From: Blattamonas nauphoetae
Lineage: Eukaryota > Preaxostyla > Oxymonadida
Assembly (NCBI GenBank): GCA_033064195.1
Contig: JARBJD010000171.1
Span: 1-64,000, forward strand
Reading direction: 5' to 3'
DNA: 64,000 nt
A model generated the notes under the pieces. It made no database searches and had not been told where the DNA came from. It saw only the letters and a program-made list of their open reading frames with translations. The position numbers and the translations under genes were made by a program. This document shows, piece by piece, positions 20,993 to 33,569 of the stretch (position 1 is the first letter of the stretch; every line of letters begins with the position of its first letter).

Positions 20993-23900
20993 ATGATCAC
21001 CCTTTGGTCTCTCCTCCTCTTTCTCTCTCGCGTTCAATCACATCATCTCAACTCCATCATCGCTCTCTCGGAGCCGAACAAAATGGATTCATCACCACAT
21101 CACATTCGTCTTGGTTCTGGAATCGTGCTTGGATCATTTGTTCCAATCCATGAAAGATCACTAAACATGATCGGGAGCATTGACACAATCATTGTATCAA
21201 GTGTCTCAACGCATCCAACAATGATTGATCTCCAGAGCCCAACCGTCTTTGACCTCCTGAATGGAACTTTATTCGCTCAAAACATCCATTTTGACATGAG
21301 TAATCAGGTCAATTCTGGTCAATTCTCCAGTCGGAAAAATCATCAGAGCTGCCAAACTCATTTTCTCGCAACTGTCTCTTCATCAAGTTTATCACTAATT
21401 TCTTGTTCAGTGCAACTGTCCGAGCTTCTATCACCTATTCTCATATGTTCAACGTCGAGTACGACGTCATCGAATGGAGCTTCATCAATCGCCATGGTAG
21501 ATATCCACATCATCACCAAAACCGGATTTCTGCTGTCTTTATGCCAAATTGAGCAAGGAACCGCATCACAGAACCATATAACAATCGACCTCACCACATC
21601 ATCCATATCTGACGCAACTCTGGTGGTTCAAGACGGTCTCTCATTTTCATTCGCTGAATCCTCAAAAACTCCCGATATCACCTCCAATCTTCGATCATCG
21701 ATGTCTTCACTAGCTTTCACAAATATCTCCGCAAAGATTATCCCACAACTTGCACCTGCATCCCTCCTCTCTCAGGTCATGGTTGGATGCACCACTGAAC
21801 TGTCCAGCCATCATCTCTCCGGCTCCACAATCCGCGACTTCAACGCTGGTGCGTCATTTCTCTGCGCCAACTCATCCTTCTCCCGCTGCCTAACCAATCC
21901 TCGCGATGACCCTGATGACAAGTTCCTTCAAAACTATACCGCGGACAGCAGTGTTCTGAGATTTGAAGTTACAACTGCACGGACCATCTCGTTCGAAAAA
22001 TGTCAATTTTCGGAGATGAGCCGTTCTATAGCTGGTCTATCGAGTTCAGAGTGTGGAGCTGCAATCTGGGTGTACACCCAGTCGTCAGCTGGACCTGTCA
22101 CGTTACTTGTCACTTCCTGCTCCTTTCTGAAGTGCGAGATCACAACAAACGGTAATGATTGGCTCGGAGGAGGGGCAATTGCAGTAACAGCAGAAGGCAC
22201 CCGTTCTGGGTCGATCACCATCACTCGCACAATCTTCTCCGAATGCAAAACACACGGGTCCTCATCTGATGGTGGAGGATTCCACATATACAACGTCATC
22301 ACTGTGAGTGTGGACACCTGCATATTCACCCGTAATGAAGCTGTCACCACCAAAGGATCAATTGGAGGAGCACTAAGCGTCAAAAACACCAACTCTTTCA
22401 ATATTGGGAACAGTTCGTTCGATCACAACAAAGCGGGAGCCGGAGGAGCCATGGAGCTGAATACCATCACCACACTCGTTCTCAGCGATCTCCTTCTCTT
22501 TTCCAACACACTCTCAACGATAACCACTGTTCCAACATCAACCGACATCTGGATACGAGCTGTGGACGGTTCTCCTCTCATCGATACCTGCCTCACCAAC
22601 GTCCTGTCTACATCTAAGCAGCCGAGTGTCTTCACCGTTGATCTGAATCACATCGTCACACTCCCAACCCCCACTGTTGTGAAAGTGGGAAAGGATTCAG
22701 AAGCAGTCGATGAGTTTCTGTGCGGGATCATTCAAAGCGCACACTGTCAGACGATCAAATTCGGGCTCTCAGTGTACGGTCTCCAGTCGCTCACCGTCTT
22801 CGTCACTTTGCCTGAAGAGTACGAAGAAGATGGGATCGTCGTTGCGTCACAGAATTTTGCCATCGAGGGAGTCAAGGTTGATGGAGCTCTTCCAACGATC
22901 ATTCCATCACTCGGAACCAAAACACTCTTCGAAGTTGGAGATGGAACGAACCCAGCAACTCTATCACTCTCGTTTCTCCAAATCAACTCATCGACAGAAG
23001 CTACCACCGCTCTGATTGAGGTGAAAGCCAAAGGAGATCTCACACTCACTGACATCACCTTCGCCTCTGTCACCTTCTCCAACACCGATTTTGGTTCTTG
23101 TCTCGTTCTCAGAGCAGATTCAACGCACAACTGGGCAGATCTCACTTTTTCTGATGTTGTGGGACAAGCTTCTGGGCGATGTATCCTCCTCGAAACGAAC
23201 ACTCCGTCAGTCGTCAACAGTTCGTCGTTGGTTACGCTCTGCCCAGCTATCCCAGATGCCCGCATCTTCACTTCTGAAGAGAAGGAACAATTCCACATTT
23301 CTGGGACAAATGGAGGTTCGATGCTTTTTTACTGGTTTCCGCACACAACTTCGGAAGAATCGACACATATCCATAAAGATGGAGATAATCATGTGAATTG
23401 TGGTCTGAGAGCCCTGCCCTGCCAAACTCTCTCTGAAGGAATCAGCCACACCAACACCAAACAAACGTTCTTCATCGACTCCCATCTTAGCATCACCAAA
23501 TCACTCACAGTCTCATCCTCGCCAGTCACTTTACAAGGATCCTCAAAGTTGACTCTCTCAATCCAGCATGATGTGATCTTCGAAGTCACATCAAAATCGC
23601 TCACACTCTCCAATTTCGACATCCTCCCATCATCTTCCACCGTCCGGTCCACCTCTCTCTTCACTGTCAGCACAGGCTCTCTCGAAGTGACGGAATGTTC
23701 CTTCAAATCATTCTCGATCGATGCCAAACCTCTGATCAGCCACGTCGGTGGAACCCTGACTCTCTCATCTGCTTCCTTCACAGCAATCCGCCGTGAAACT
23801 GGAAATGGGAGCTGCCTTCACTCTGATTTGGTGAGCGGAATGGCACTTCTGATCGATGATCTGACGATCCAAAATGTGTCAACAAAAAGTGGATTTGGAG

Positions 23901-26900
23901 AGGGTGTATTCATCTCATTCCCAACAGATGCGTCCTCGTTCACAGAAGCTGTCTTCACTCTCAAGAACCTCCACCTCTCAACCACTCCATCCACCAACAG
24001 CGAGGAAGACACCATCCCTCATCTTGTGTGGATTCGGGGAACTACTCTCTCGAGCTGGATCGAAGAGAAAGACACTCGCTTCGCTGGTTCATTTGCCGAT
24101 CAAACGACTCCTCGCCAATGGATCTGGACGGAAGACATCAATGAAGAGATCAAGTTGGAGACGTCTCTCCGATTCTACCTGACTGAAAAGAGAGGGCCTG
24201 TCGGAGTGAATGCTGAAGGACTCGAAATTCAGAATTGTGGATTTGAGGATGTGTGGTGTCCTTCTCTCGATTATGCCAAGACTCGACTAGAGAAAGCGGA
24301 AACAGATGAGATCACTCTTCAACAATCCCTCGAAATCTCAACCCAATTCGATGTTTCATCATCGTTGACTCTCTCCGGGAAGACTCGGACGTCACAATTC
24401 ATTGTTGGGGAAGGTGGTTGCATCGCAATCACTGGTGAAAACACTGCGTTCACTCTCAAATCACTCGTGTTCCGCCTTGCACCATCTCTCACAAAAGCAC
24501 TCATCTCTCACACACAAGGCACGCTCTCCATCACATCTGTCTCCTTCCTCCCTTTGACAAATGAGGAATCATTCACATCTGCTCTGATCTCATCGTCATC
24601 GACTCTTTCGCTCGTCGATGTTGATGTCAGCTCTGCCACGCTGGGAGCCGTCTCGTTGATCTCGTTGAGTGGAAATGTGACGATCACTGACTCTCGCTTC
24701 GAAAACATCAGCTCGTCGTCGAATGAAGGATGGCCGATCTCAATCATCGTCTCAGAATCGTCGCAAGTTAAGATTTTGGGCACTTCGTTCTCGAATTGCA
24801 AAGTGGACGGGAAAGACCGATGGATTCTGTTGGATGGATCAAACAAGAACATCGCAGACAGCGCGAACTGGAAAGGAACATTCGACATCAACTCACCGAA
24901 AGGCGGAGTTCTTGTTCGAGATTTATCGCTTCTGGAAGACGAATTCTCTCTCCTCTACCTTTTCTATCCACGCAATTCCTCGCTGATCACAACAACATCA
25001 AGCTCGAGCGAAGACCATCCACTGTGTGGTCACGAACTCCTTCCCTGCTCGACTGTGTCACGAAGTGTTCAGATGAGTGGAGTTCGTTCGGTCAGTGTGA
25101 TGGGATCGTGCGTGATGGGTGGCAGCATCGATGGGGAAGGGAAGGGATTGGACATCTGTGGGCTGAATCAGAATCAAGGAGTCTTGAACTTTGATGGTGC
25201 GAGTCGAATCACTCAATCAGTTCTGTCGTATCCGAAGTTGATCAGACTCTCATCTCTGATTCTCGATGTGACAAATAGTTTGTTGGTCGAAGGCGATTCT
25301 GTTTTGAAAATGGAAAGTGGTAAACTTGAAATAGAATCGTGTTCTTTCACGTCACCCAATCACATCAAAATGAAGCTGATCGAGCTCACAAATGGGGAAG
25401 TCGAGCTCTCAAAACTCTCCCTCTCACATCAAACCTTCAGCCAGACCCCAGTCACTCTCACCAATCTTTCTTCCGTCTTGTTTGATCAACTCACGCTCTC
25501 TGACTGCACCGCGACACAGCTCTTCCATCTCACAAACATCCAAAACGTGAAACTTCAACACATCGAAGCCCAACGATTCCTCTCGCCAACCAACGCGAAC
25601 AACGACACTGACGCTCTCTGCAGCTGGATGGATGGAGTCTTTGTTCTGAAGAACTGCACCACCACTCTCCAGTCAAGCATCTTGAACGATCTTGAGGAGG
25701 GAGCGTTCAGTCTGATCGGAGGGAGTTTGAACATTCACTCGAGCAGTTTTGAAGAGACCCACGACGAATCCACATTCTTCCCATCTGCTCATCGAAATAT
25801 CCACTGCGAGGAAGAAGGAAGAGTGGTCATCCACAGTTTGAATGGTGGAGATGGAAGCTTGGAATCTCCCTCGCTCTGGATCGACAGCAACGATTGTGAG
25901 ATCATCAAAGTAAATGTGACAGTTCCATCACCTCTCTTCATCCCGACACTGAACACTGACAAATCGAAGGCAGTTCGTCATAAGAATAGCTCCATGTCAG
26001 TTACGATTGTAGGAACGATGCTGATGCCGTGTGGTCTCCATCTGGAGGTGTTCTGCATTGACGAAACGAAGGCAGAAACTGGAAAAACAGCCCCAATCGA
26101 CTTAAATAAGAAGGGAAAATCTAGGACAGAGACCTCATTCTCGCTTGATCTGAGTGATACAGTTGATCTGAACGGATTCGATCCTAAATTCGAATGGCGA
26201 GCTCGGCTGGGAGTCGGACAATCGTGGCACACATCTGAGTCAATCCTTCTGAAATTGAGACTCGCAGAAGAAAGGAAAGCTCAGGCACTGCAAGCAATGA
26301 AATGGATGATTCCTGTGATTGTCGTCAGCATCCTCGTTCTCATCTTCATCATCGTCCTCGTCTGTCTCCTCCGCCGCCGAAATAAGAACAAGAAAGAGCA
26401 GAAACCACCGATCTCCGAAATGGGCGATGTGAATGTTCAGCTGGACGAGATCAAAGTCGACGAATCTGCAATGGACATCACAAATCGACTCCACGAGTCC
26501 TCTTTCTACGCAGACACAGACCAGAACACTACCGGAACGTCAACTGCAAAAGAAGCTGAACTCCACAAGGAGGAAGGTTTCAATGGTGGGATGGCGATGG
26601 ACGCACAAGACGATCTGAAGGGACCAGATCACTTGGTCGATGTTCGTTTGGTTGATGGGAATGTTGTGTCAATTCGCAGGCGCGACACGCTATACAATCG
26701 ACTCCACCGACCGACCACGACCGACCCTCCTCTCGACCAGAGGCAGGTGCAGAAACAACTCGTCACTGCGGCGTTGGCTCTCCGAACGAAGTTGGGACAA
26801 ACAGACTCTCTGAAGGAGCTGAACCCGTTCGGTGCTTTTTTCGACAAAGCGGGTGTGGTGAGCTTCTCGTGCTCTCTTCACCCGCACACCCAAAACCCGG

Positions 26901-27316
26901 ATGCCTCACAATCACACACCACATCGTCTCACAACCAGCCTCAAAAGGGGAAGGAGGGAGATCGATGGAAGGCGCCTGAGGTTGCTGACGGAAAGGCCAC
27001 TTCTGTCGATGCGGAGAAGGCAGCTGTGTTCAGCCTGGGACTGATGCTTTGGGAGGTTGAGAAAATGGAAGTTCCTTTCAGTGAAACCGACGCGATCAAC
27101 GCTCAACGTCAGCTCGGAGCAGGAATCCAGCCGCCCATGACTGGTCTTCCGAAGTGGTTGGTCGAGCTAATCCAGTCGTGTCTCGCTCTCGACGCGAAAG
27201 AGCGACCAACATTGGACGATCTCGACAAGAAATTAAATCAACCTTCTCTCCACCAACCATCGCAGACAATCACCAACAGACACGTCTCTCTCGCGAATCA
27301 TGCCCAGTTGCCTTAA
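20993..27316 (+). CDS. Giant receptor-like repeat protein with C-terminal pseudokinase
   Basis: 2,107 residues, one uninterrupted exon; start taken at the ATG of MITLWSLLLFLSRVQS, a clear signal peptide. Residues about 25-1760 form a Ser/Thr-rich ectodomain of beta-helix-like repeats (recurrent T.SL.LSS.SF and SF..C... units with GG(A/G) turns), with boundary motifs NCGLRALPCQT (23399) and LCGHELLPCST (25022). A membrane helix follows (MIPVIVVSILVLIFIIVLVCLL, about 1775) with an RRRNKNKK stop-transfer. The cytoplasmic tail has only kinase C-lobe features: WKAPEV (APE, about 1990), AAVFSLGLMLWEVEKMEVPF and CLALDAKERPTLDDL. No glycine loop, VAIK lysine, HRD or DFG is seen, so catalysis is unlikely. 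Probably a surface adhesion or sensing protein; I know of no studied counterpart. Confidence 0.85.
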   Translation: MITLWSLLLFLSRVQSHHLNSIIALSEPNKMDSSPHHIRLGSGIVLGSFVPIHERSLNMIGSIDTIIVSSVSTHPTMIDLQSPTVFDLLNGTLFAQNIHFDMSNQVNSGQFSSRKNHQSCQTHFLATVSSSSLSLISCSVQLSELLSPILICSTSSTTSSNGASSIAMVDIHIITKTGFLLSLCQIEQGTASQNHITIDLTTSSISDATLVVQDGLSFSFAESSKTPDITSNLRSSMSSLAFTNISAKIIPQLAPASLLSQVMVGCTTELSSHHLSGSTIRDFNAGASFLCANSSFSRCLTNPRDDPDDKFLQNYTADSSVLRFEVTTARTISFEKCQFSEMSRSIAGLSSSECGAAIWVYTQSSAGPVTLLVTSCSFLKCEITTNGNDWLGGGAIAVTAEGTRSGSITITRTIFSECKTHGSSSDGGGFHIYNVITVSVDTCIFTRNEAVTTKGSIGGALSVKNTNSFNIGNSSFDHNKAGAGGAMELNTITTLVLSDLLLFSNTLSTITTVPTSTDIWIRAVDGSPLIDTCLTNVLSTSKQPSVFTVDLNHIVTLPTPTVVKVGKDSEAVDEFLCGIIQSAHCQTIKFGLSVYGLQSLTVFVTLPEEYEEDGIVVASQNFAIEGVKVDGALPTIIPSLGTKTLFEVGDGTNPATLSLSFLQINSSTEATTALIEVKAKGDLTLTDITFASVTFSNTDFGSCLVLRADSTHNWADLTFSDVVGQASGRCILLETNTPSVVNSSSLVTLCPAIPDARIFTSEEKEQFHISGTNGGSMLFYWFPHTTSEESTHIHKDGDNHVNCGLRALPCQTLSEGISHTNTKQTFFIDSHLSITKSLTVSSSPVTLQGSSKLTLSIQHDVIFEVTSKSLTLSNFDILPSSSTVRSTSLFTVSTGSLEVTECSFKSFSIDAKPLISHVGGTLTLSSASFTAIRRETGNGSCLHSDLVSGMALLIDDLTIQNVSTKSGFGEGVFISFPTDASSFTEAVFTLKNLHLSTTPSTNSEEDTIPHLVWIRGTTLSSWIEEKDTRFAGSFADQTTPRQWIWTEDINEEIKLETSLRFYLTEKRGPVGVNAEGLEIQNCGFEDVWCPSLDYAKTRLEKAETDEITLQQSLEISTQFDVSSSLTLSGKTRTSQFIVGEGGCIAITGENTAFTLKSLVFRLAPSLTKALISHTQGTLSITSVSFLPLTNEESFTSALISSSSTLSLVDVDVSSATLGAVSLISLSGNVTITDSRFENISSSSNEGWPISIIVSESSQVKILGTSFSNCKVDGKDRWILLDGSNKNIADSANWKGTFDINSPKGGVLVRDLSLLEDEFSLLYLFYPRNSSLITTTSSSSEDHPLCGHELLPCSTVSRSVQMSGVRSVSVMGSCVMGGSIDGEGKGLDICGLNQNQGVLNFDGASRITQSVLSYPKLIRLSSLILDVTNSLLVEGDSVLKMESGKLEIESCSFTSPNHIKMKLIELTNGEVELSKLSLSHQTFSQTPVTLTNLSSVLFDQLTLSDCTATQLFHLTNIQNVKLQHIEAQRFLSPTNANNDTDALCSWMDGVFVLKNCTTTLQSSILNDLEEGAFSLIGGSLNIHSSSFEETHDESTFFPSAHRNIHCEEEGRVVIHSLNGGDGSLESPSLWIDSNDCEIIKVNVTVPSPLFIPTLNTDKSKAVRHKNSSMSVTIVGTMLMPCGLHLEVFCIDETKAETGKTAPIDLNKKGKSRTETSFSLDLSDTVDLNGFDPKFEWRARLGVGQSWHTSESILLKLRLAEERKAQALQAMKWMIPVIVVSILVLIFIIVLVCLLRRRNKNKKEQKPPISEMGDVNVQLDEIKVDESAMDITNRLHESSFYADTDQNTTGTSTAKEAELHKEEGFNGGMAMDAQDDLKGPDHLVDVRLVDGNVVSIRRRDTLYNRLHRPTTTDPPLDQRQVQKQLVTAALALRTKLGQTDSLKELNPFGAFFDKAGVVSFSCSLHPHTQNPDASQSHTTSSHNQPQKGKEGDRWKAPEVADGKATSVDAEKAAVFSLGLMLWEVEKMEVPFSETDAINAQRQLGAGIQPPMTGLPKWLVELIQSCLALDAKERPTLDDLDKKLNQPSLHQPSQTITNRHVSLANHAQLP

Positions 27317-28090
27317 GTAGCTGGAAGGAGATCCAACGAAAAGACTCCAACACTTTCGAAAGCTCTGTCACTCCATCTCTATTCACCCATACACACACAT
27401 CCACCTCACACGAGAGCAGATGAGACTTTACTCCAACACTCTCGCCACCTCATCACGAAACACCGAACTCAAGTCACCATCCTCATCACATCTGAAATGA
27501 GGTCATCTTTCCACAAGTCATTCTTCATTATCGAGTGTTCACATGACGTCATCTCACTCAGCATGAACGTCAACTAGAAATTCACTCGTAAATCTACCAA
27601 TGTGCACGAGATTTGCACAGCAATCACGTCACAGACAACAGTGAACTCCTCCTCACGTCGCCCTTCTTCATTCAGTTCTCTGCTGATATCTTCGTTTCAT
27701 TCCTTCTCTCTGAAGACTGGGTCATGCGTCAACATCTTCTCCCATCAACCCTCGAGACGGATCTCTCTCCTGTCTCCACAAAGAGGGCTTCAAAAGAGGA
27801 GATGTGACAACACCATGAACACTCAGCGATGGTTCTTCGGTCCTGACCATTTTGCCTTGAGCGGTGGTCGATACTCTTTTGAGCTTCTTCAGGGACACTA
27901 ATTCTTTGTCTATGGTCCTTCATTCTTTTCTCTTGCAACTCACTCACTTTCATCCCATCACCCATCTCGCATCTCAAGACCATTCGCGTTTTTGTTACTT
28001 CCATCGTCTTGGAAACAAATAATGGGCAAACCGAAGAGAATGGTGAAATGAGGCTCAATTTGGGAAATAAGAATCTAAATTGAAAAAGGA
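27317..28090. other. Convergent intergenic stretch
   Basis: Between the 3' ends of the pseudokinase gene and nephrocystin-4. Only short ORFs on both strands, none with a family pattern. Likely untranslated regions and terminators of both genes; I see no distinct signal. Confidence 0.5.
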
Positions 28091-31000
28091 TTAATCTTCT
28101 GAAACAAGAGTGCATTTATTCTGATATTCACTGCCAAATACGACTGTCACGTTGTACTCAACAACAACGCGTTCAAATTCCGCTCTGAAAGTGTTCACAA
28201 AAACAGAAAAGCCAGTTGTTCCTTCGTAGAAGGAAGGAGAAAGACGGAGGTGGATATTGATTGTCTGATTGGCAGGTGCTTTGATCATTGGCTGAAGAGG
28301 AACAGCCGATAACGGTTTGCTGACCGAAACAAGAAAAGTCTGCTGAGATGGGTCGTTATTTCTGAATGGGAGCGAGAAGGTTGGCTGCATCGCGAGACCA
28401 CAGTTCACTCGAAGCGTTTGGCGAGGGTATGGCTGTCCAGCACTTTCTGTGAAGTTGACAAGCCAGAACCGTTTGAACTGCTGTGTGGCCAGATCCGACA
28501 GTGTCAGAATGGACGATCGCGACACATTCGACAAAGACCTGATGGAGAAACTGACAGCATTCGCTTGTTGCTTCTGTTGCGTCGAGTTTGAGATGATCAG
28601 CGAAGACAGAGGAGAGTTGTGGAACGATGGGTGTGCCATGTGCGTCTTGTCGAGTGGTTCCGAGTGCTGGATAACTTCGCCAACACTTGAGTTCAAATTC
28701 AGATACGAAAGGAGGTTCACAGAGATGCTCCAAGTGCCGAAGAGTGATGTGCATTCTGCGTCGTTGAAGAGGGCAATGTGGAACATTTCTCCGACGAACG
28801 GTCGAGTGAGCTGAGTTCTGAAACGGAGAGACAGATGCGGTTGGGGAGAGGAGACGAGAGTGGCTGTTGCTTGGAGAGACGAGTCTGATGTGAGCGAGGC
28901 AACAATAGCCTTCTTCACAAACGGTTGTGCTTGAGTGTGGTTGAAGGGAATCATGTGTGTCTGTTCGAGGAGGCTCAAGTTGAAGTCGTGTGTGTTATCT
29001 GACGAAGTGTACAGATTCACAAGATGATTCGGTGCGACGGGAGTGGGACAGATCACAATGTGTTGCAGGAGAAGCAAGTTGTGATTCTCGTCAGTGAAGG
29101 CAATCTCGACCACCCTCTCCCGCATCGGCAGCGAGAAGTCATCAACTCGACACAACGCCTCGATTGGATCAAGACACGAATCAAAGTTCTTCGTTGGGAC
29201 CCAACTGAACGACTGAAAGACAAACGGAACATCAACACGCTGATTAGCCTGAACCGTGAACGACACGATTTCATTTTCCAGATTTGGTGGATCGAGAGAA
29301 GAGACAGCATGTGCAGAGAGAGGACTCGATGACGACCGGCCTTGCCTCAAGCGTTGTGCCTCCTGCGGAGATGCGAGTCGGATTTCCTGTTCCTCGTCAT
29401 ACTGTCTCGGCATCGCGTTTGAGTCCACGTCGGAGAGGGTTGTGTACCAAACACACACTTCGACTGAGCGTTGGAGAGGGTTCTGGAACGGCAGGTCGAA
29501 GACGAGAGGGACAGCGAAGGACGGGAAGAGGACTCGAGTGGTCGACGAGTGCATCATGTTGATGTTGGCCAGTTCCGCTCTCTTCCTCTCCTCGGCACCT
29601 TGTCGTCTCTGCACACTCTTCACCGATCGTTCATACATTGCCGACTGGTCTGAAGATTCGTCCAGTCCCGACCGATGCGATTCTTGTGGCTGAGCGATCT
29701 GGTTCATCCAAACATTCTGAACGCGGATCAGACTTGTGTTGATGATGCTCAGATCGTTCTGGTTCCGCTGCAGAAGAACTGAGAGTGGGTTGGTTCGACT
29801 CGTTCCTTGAGTAGCGTCCGAATCAGGAAACTGTTGGACAGGCGTTCCAAACAGATTCGGGTTGTGTGTGGGATGCATCTGTGTTGATGTTCCGCGTGGG
29901 TTGTTCGGAGCCAGTGCGACAGTCAACTGTCGGGTGACAGCTGGCGACATCGATCGGTGCATGAGAGCCGTGGCTGTCTGTGATTTGATGTACGACGAGG
30001 ATGCTGTTGTTGGTGTGATCTTCGCGCGTGTCCGCTTGTGGATCACACGGACAGACAGCGTGCCCAGCGAGATGTTGTCTGGAGGGTTAGTGAACGAGGC
30101 GGGGTAGAGATGGCAGATGTGCATGTTTTGATGACCAACACTCCCGACATTGTCAGGCGATGGGAAAGGAAGCAGAATCGGCGTCAGAATCTCTCGCGGA
30201 TGGTTAGATACTTGTCCGCTTGCGACCTCATCTGCAAACATTTCGAGTTTGAGATATGCTGTTCCAAAGAGGAGACGTGTGCTGGCATCGATGATGTCGA
30301 CTTGGACTGGAGTGGAGATGAGGAAGTCGGGAAGAGTGACTGAAGTGTTGGAACGTTGTGAGGCGATCCCGCCTGAGAGTTTGAAGGGAAGCTGGGCGAG
30401 GACCTGTGGGGGAGGCGAGTGGAACGGCACAGTCGCATTTCCTGTCTGAAAAGAGAGAGAAGGAGGTGTTCGAGAACTAAAGAAAAAGAGAAGAAGATGA
30501 AACTAGAAGAGAAGTAAACTCGAGCGACAGGAGCTGGAAGAAGCCTTGTCGTTGACTGTCCGCGACCATCCCCGTGTCCGACGCGATCCTTCCTTGATCA
30601 AACAAACTGAGAATGAAAATCGGGTTCTTGGGAAGGTCCAATTTCAGTCCCTGTGGGTCTGTCAGTCCCCCTCGTCTGATCGCCGTGAACTCAAACGTGA
30701 ACAGACTCGCCAGTCCATCGCCAGCCTCGCCCAATCCACGCGAGACCGACGGAGACACAGGCAGTGCTGGTTCCATGTCGACATGCACATTCTGAGTGAT
30801 TGGTGTTTTGAAGCTCTGCTGTGGCATGATGGCGAACGTGTCTTGATACATTTCTGGTGTCGGCTGAGTGGGGGAGACAGCGGGATACCCTTCTGGCGGT
30901 TCCTGCTCCTGTTCGCGGAATGGGGTTTGGAGGTACAGCGGAAGGGTGTGGGCGAGTTGGTTCGGCTGAGAGAGTAGGTCAGGTGTCCAGTCCTTCACTT

Positions 31001-33569
31001 CTGCGGGGAATGTCATTGAAAATGTGACGTGGATGAGTGATTCGGAGAGGAGGATGGCTGTGGGGATTGATTCCGGGCCTGCAATATGAAACGGCGTGGT
31101 GTATGGATGAAGTCGGTCGAACGGAAAGATTGGTTCAAAATCTGGCTGGTCAGCTCCTCTCATCGTCGGCTTGGCAGTCGCCGCGGCCCCTTTCTTCGCT
31201 TTTGGCTTGGCACTCGGTTGAGGCATGTTCGACATTGCTCTGAACGCTGTGTTGACCCCTCGCGAGGGATTGAAGAGCCAGCCCTGCGAAACTGAGCGGT
31301 GGATGGGGGGAGGCATGAACTGGTTGGTCAGTTTGAGCTGGATTTTCTTCTGCTGTCCACTCGGCTCGTCAGCTTCCGCTTCATCATGTTCATCATTTTT
31401 CGTTGTTTGTGTTCTTCCTTTCTTCTTTTTCGTTCGCGTCGCTTTGGAGACAACTTTTGGTTTAACAGGCGCACTGAGATCCGGAACAGTGAGAACGATT
31501 CTCTTTTTCAGCTTCTCCATCGGCCGCGGTCTCCGCCACTGTCCCTCCGATTCGTCGTCCTCCTCACTCGAACTCTCCTCCTCGCCCTCCTCTCCCCCCT
31601 CCTTCACTGTCTCTGCTCTGAACGGTGAGTAATCCACCCATCCCATCCAAATTGAGCGTGTCGTGCTCGACGGCAGGTTCAGTCGGTTTTGGTTTTTGTC
31701 CTTCTTGTCAGGAGGTTTGATGTCGATCGGTACATCAACAGTGAAGACGACTGCGAACATCACGCCAAATTTTGGATGAGCGAAGGCTGTTCTCAGTGTC
31801 ACCGTTTTTGGATCGGAAATTCCAAATTGGGACACGGCGACGATTGTCGACCCGATCTTCACTCGCTTCTTTGCGGCATTTCCAGTTGAGACGAGATCAC
31901 GGACTTCGATCTCGCCACACACGCTCAGATCCGAATGTGGGATGATGAAGACACGTCGTGCTGTGATAGTCACCATTTCTTGCGACGCCTGCTGCGCGAA
32001 CTGCTCCTTCAGGCGAACATAGTTCAATTGCGCGCGGATGGTATCCTCGACCTTCATTGGGATCAAAAAATTAAGGTTTCTGAGTTCTATGGGAATTCTT
32101 TCTTGTGGGATGGGATGGAAAAGGGTGCGACCGAAGCTCCAGGGCGCCTCGTGAATTTGGCCGTGTGTGACTTTGCTACCAACAATCAGTCGGTGAGCAC
32201 CAATCATTTCTATTGCCGTGCGTCCCCTCTCCTCTGCTGTTCGGTCTTTCCCGCTGAGTCTCCATTTATCGCGAAATTCAGCTTTGTCCCAGAATGGATT
32301 GTTGGTCCAATTGGCGTCGGTGAGGGATGGGAGAAGGTTCTCCTTTTCTTCAACAATTTCATCGAATTCACTTTCAATTTCATCGTTCATATCCAGCGAA
32401 TCGCCAAGTGAGCTTGAAGACTCTTCATCACTTTCGTCTCGGTCCTTCGATCGTTTCTTCTTCTCTTTTGGTGAAGGAGACATAATGTTTGATTCAGATG
32501 GATCTTGTGTTTCCGCATTTCGTCGTTTTTTCTTCTTCTCTTGGGAGAAATTCTCGATAATTTGGTCGCGTTCGAGAATGAGGCTTGACAACTCTGCCCT
32601 TAAAATCCGTTCGAGTTCTCGCCTTTTCTCCTTCATTGCTTTGTTTTCCTTCTTCCTCTCTCGAGTTGATCGAGACTTCGATGGTGATCCAATACTTCTT
32701 CCTCTCGATTCACTTCTGTCTGGACCAAGTGATTCGATTGCCTGTACAAGTTCATCTTTGTACAGAAGAGAGACAGCAGCGGATAAATGAGACGTTAGGA
32801 GTCCTGGAATCGACGGAGAGCCATTTCGTTCGTCGAAAATGGTGAATGGCGGGATGAACGACGAGAGGAGGGAAAGACGGTTATTTGTGATAAGTGTAAG
32901 CTGAAGTGAAGCACCTGGTACAGGGGCAGAACCACCTTCAAATGGGATTTCCTTCTTGTTCAGCAAAATGCGTGGGGTTCCCTGTGAGAGCTGGAAGAGG
33001 AGAATTTAATGGAATAAAATACCGCAACTTCTTGCATCAGAGGATAAAAGCTTTTTTTCTCGAATTGAGAAATATCAGGAACACCAGATCCCGTAGAGAG
33101 GAGAAGACATCCCCAACCCAATCCGATCTCACGCTTGATTCGATTATATTGATCAACGGCTAAAAATACGGATGTCATTTGGAAAATAAAGCTGTATAGA
33201 TACCAACTGAAACCACTTCGATGATCATAACCGCGTTCGCTTCTTCGGGGCACAGAAAGAAGAACATGTCTCTCACTTCACTTGTGAAGATGCCGGTCGA
33301 TATTTCAATGGGATTGTACGGGATGCTTTCATAGGTATCTCCAAGGAAAACACCTCCAACACTGTCGTACATCGACATATGCAGGCGATGATAGAACGAA
33401 CAGTTGTCGAGTCGATCTCGCTAAAGAACAGTAGAAAAGATGAATAAACGGTGGAATTGGAAATAAACGAACAATCTTCGGATCTTCTGGGACCTCTTGA
33501 ACAGAATCGAAGTATAAACAAAACCCACTCATTTGAATTGAAATACAAATTAAGGGTAGATCGTAGGTA
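28091..33569 (-). CDS. NPHP4: Nephrocystin-4, ciliary transition-zone protein (5' end interrupted)
   Basis: Structural protein of the ciliary/flagellar transition zone, part of the NPHP1-4-8 module. Exons by splice sites and frame: 33569-33473, 33420-33204, 33159-33023, 32990-30504, 30445-28091; introns 52, 44, 32 and 58 bp. From memory of human NPHP4, matches run in order along the length: VEVV then GFG (here IEVVSV, GLGWG), HGTPRALL (SQGTPRILL), IPGLLPAH (IPGLLTSH), RLRVGVHNG (RLIVGSKVTHG), GHPAFAVIF (AHPKFGVMF), IDVWDGDSLLLIG (VDIIDASTRLLFG), FEFVLKNP (FDLPFQNP), HVPFKFQSFS (DVPFVFQSFS) and the C-terminal MSP-like domain (LPFRNNDPSQQTF). A lysine- and acid-rich insert lies near 32300-32700. 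The first exon is cut by the MITE at 33570-34738; upstream sequence (34741-34769) could continue it but runs antisense to the next gene's start. Confidence 0.93.

Noticed and set aside
31225-32790. Plus-strand ORFs of 135 and 190 residues over the NPHP4 charged insert
   Set aside because: They are shadows: serine-rich reverse readings of the Lys/Glu-rich coding strand.
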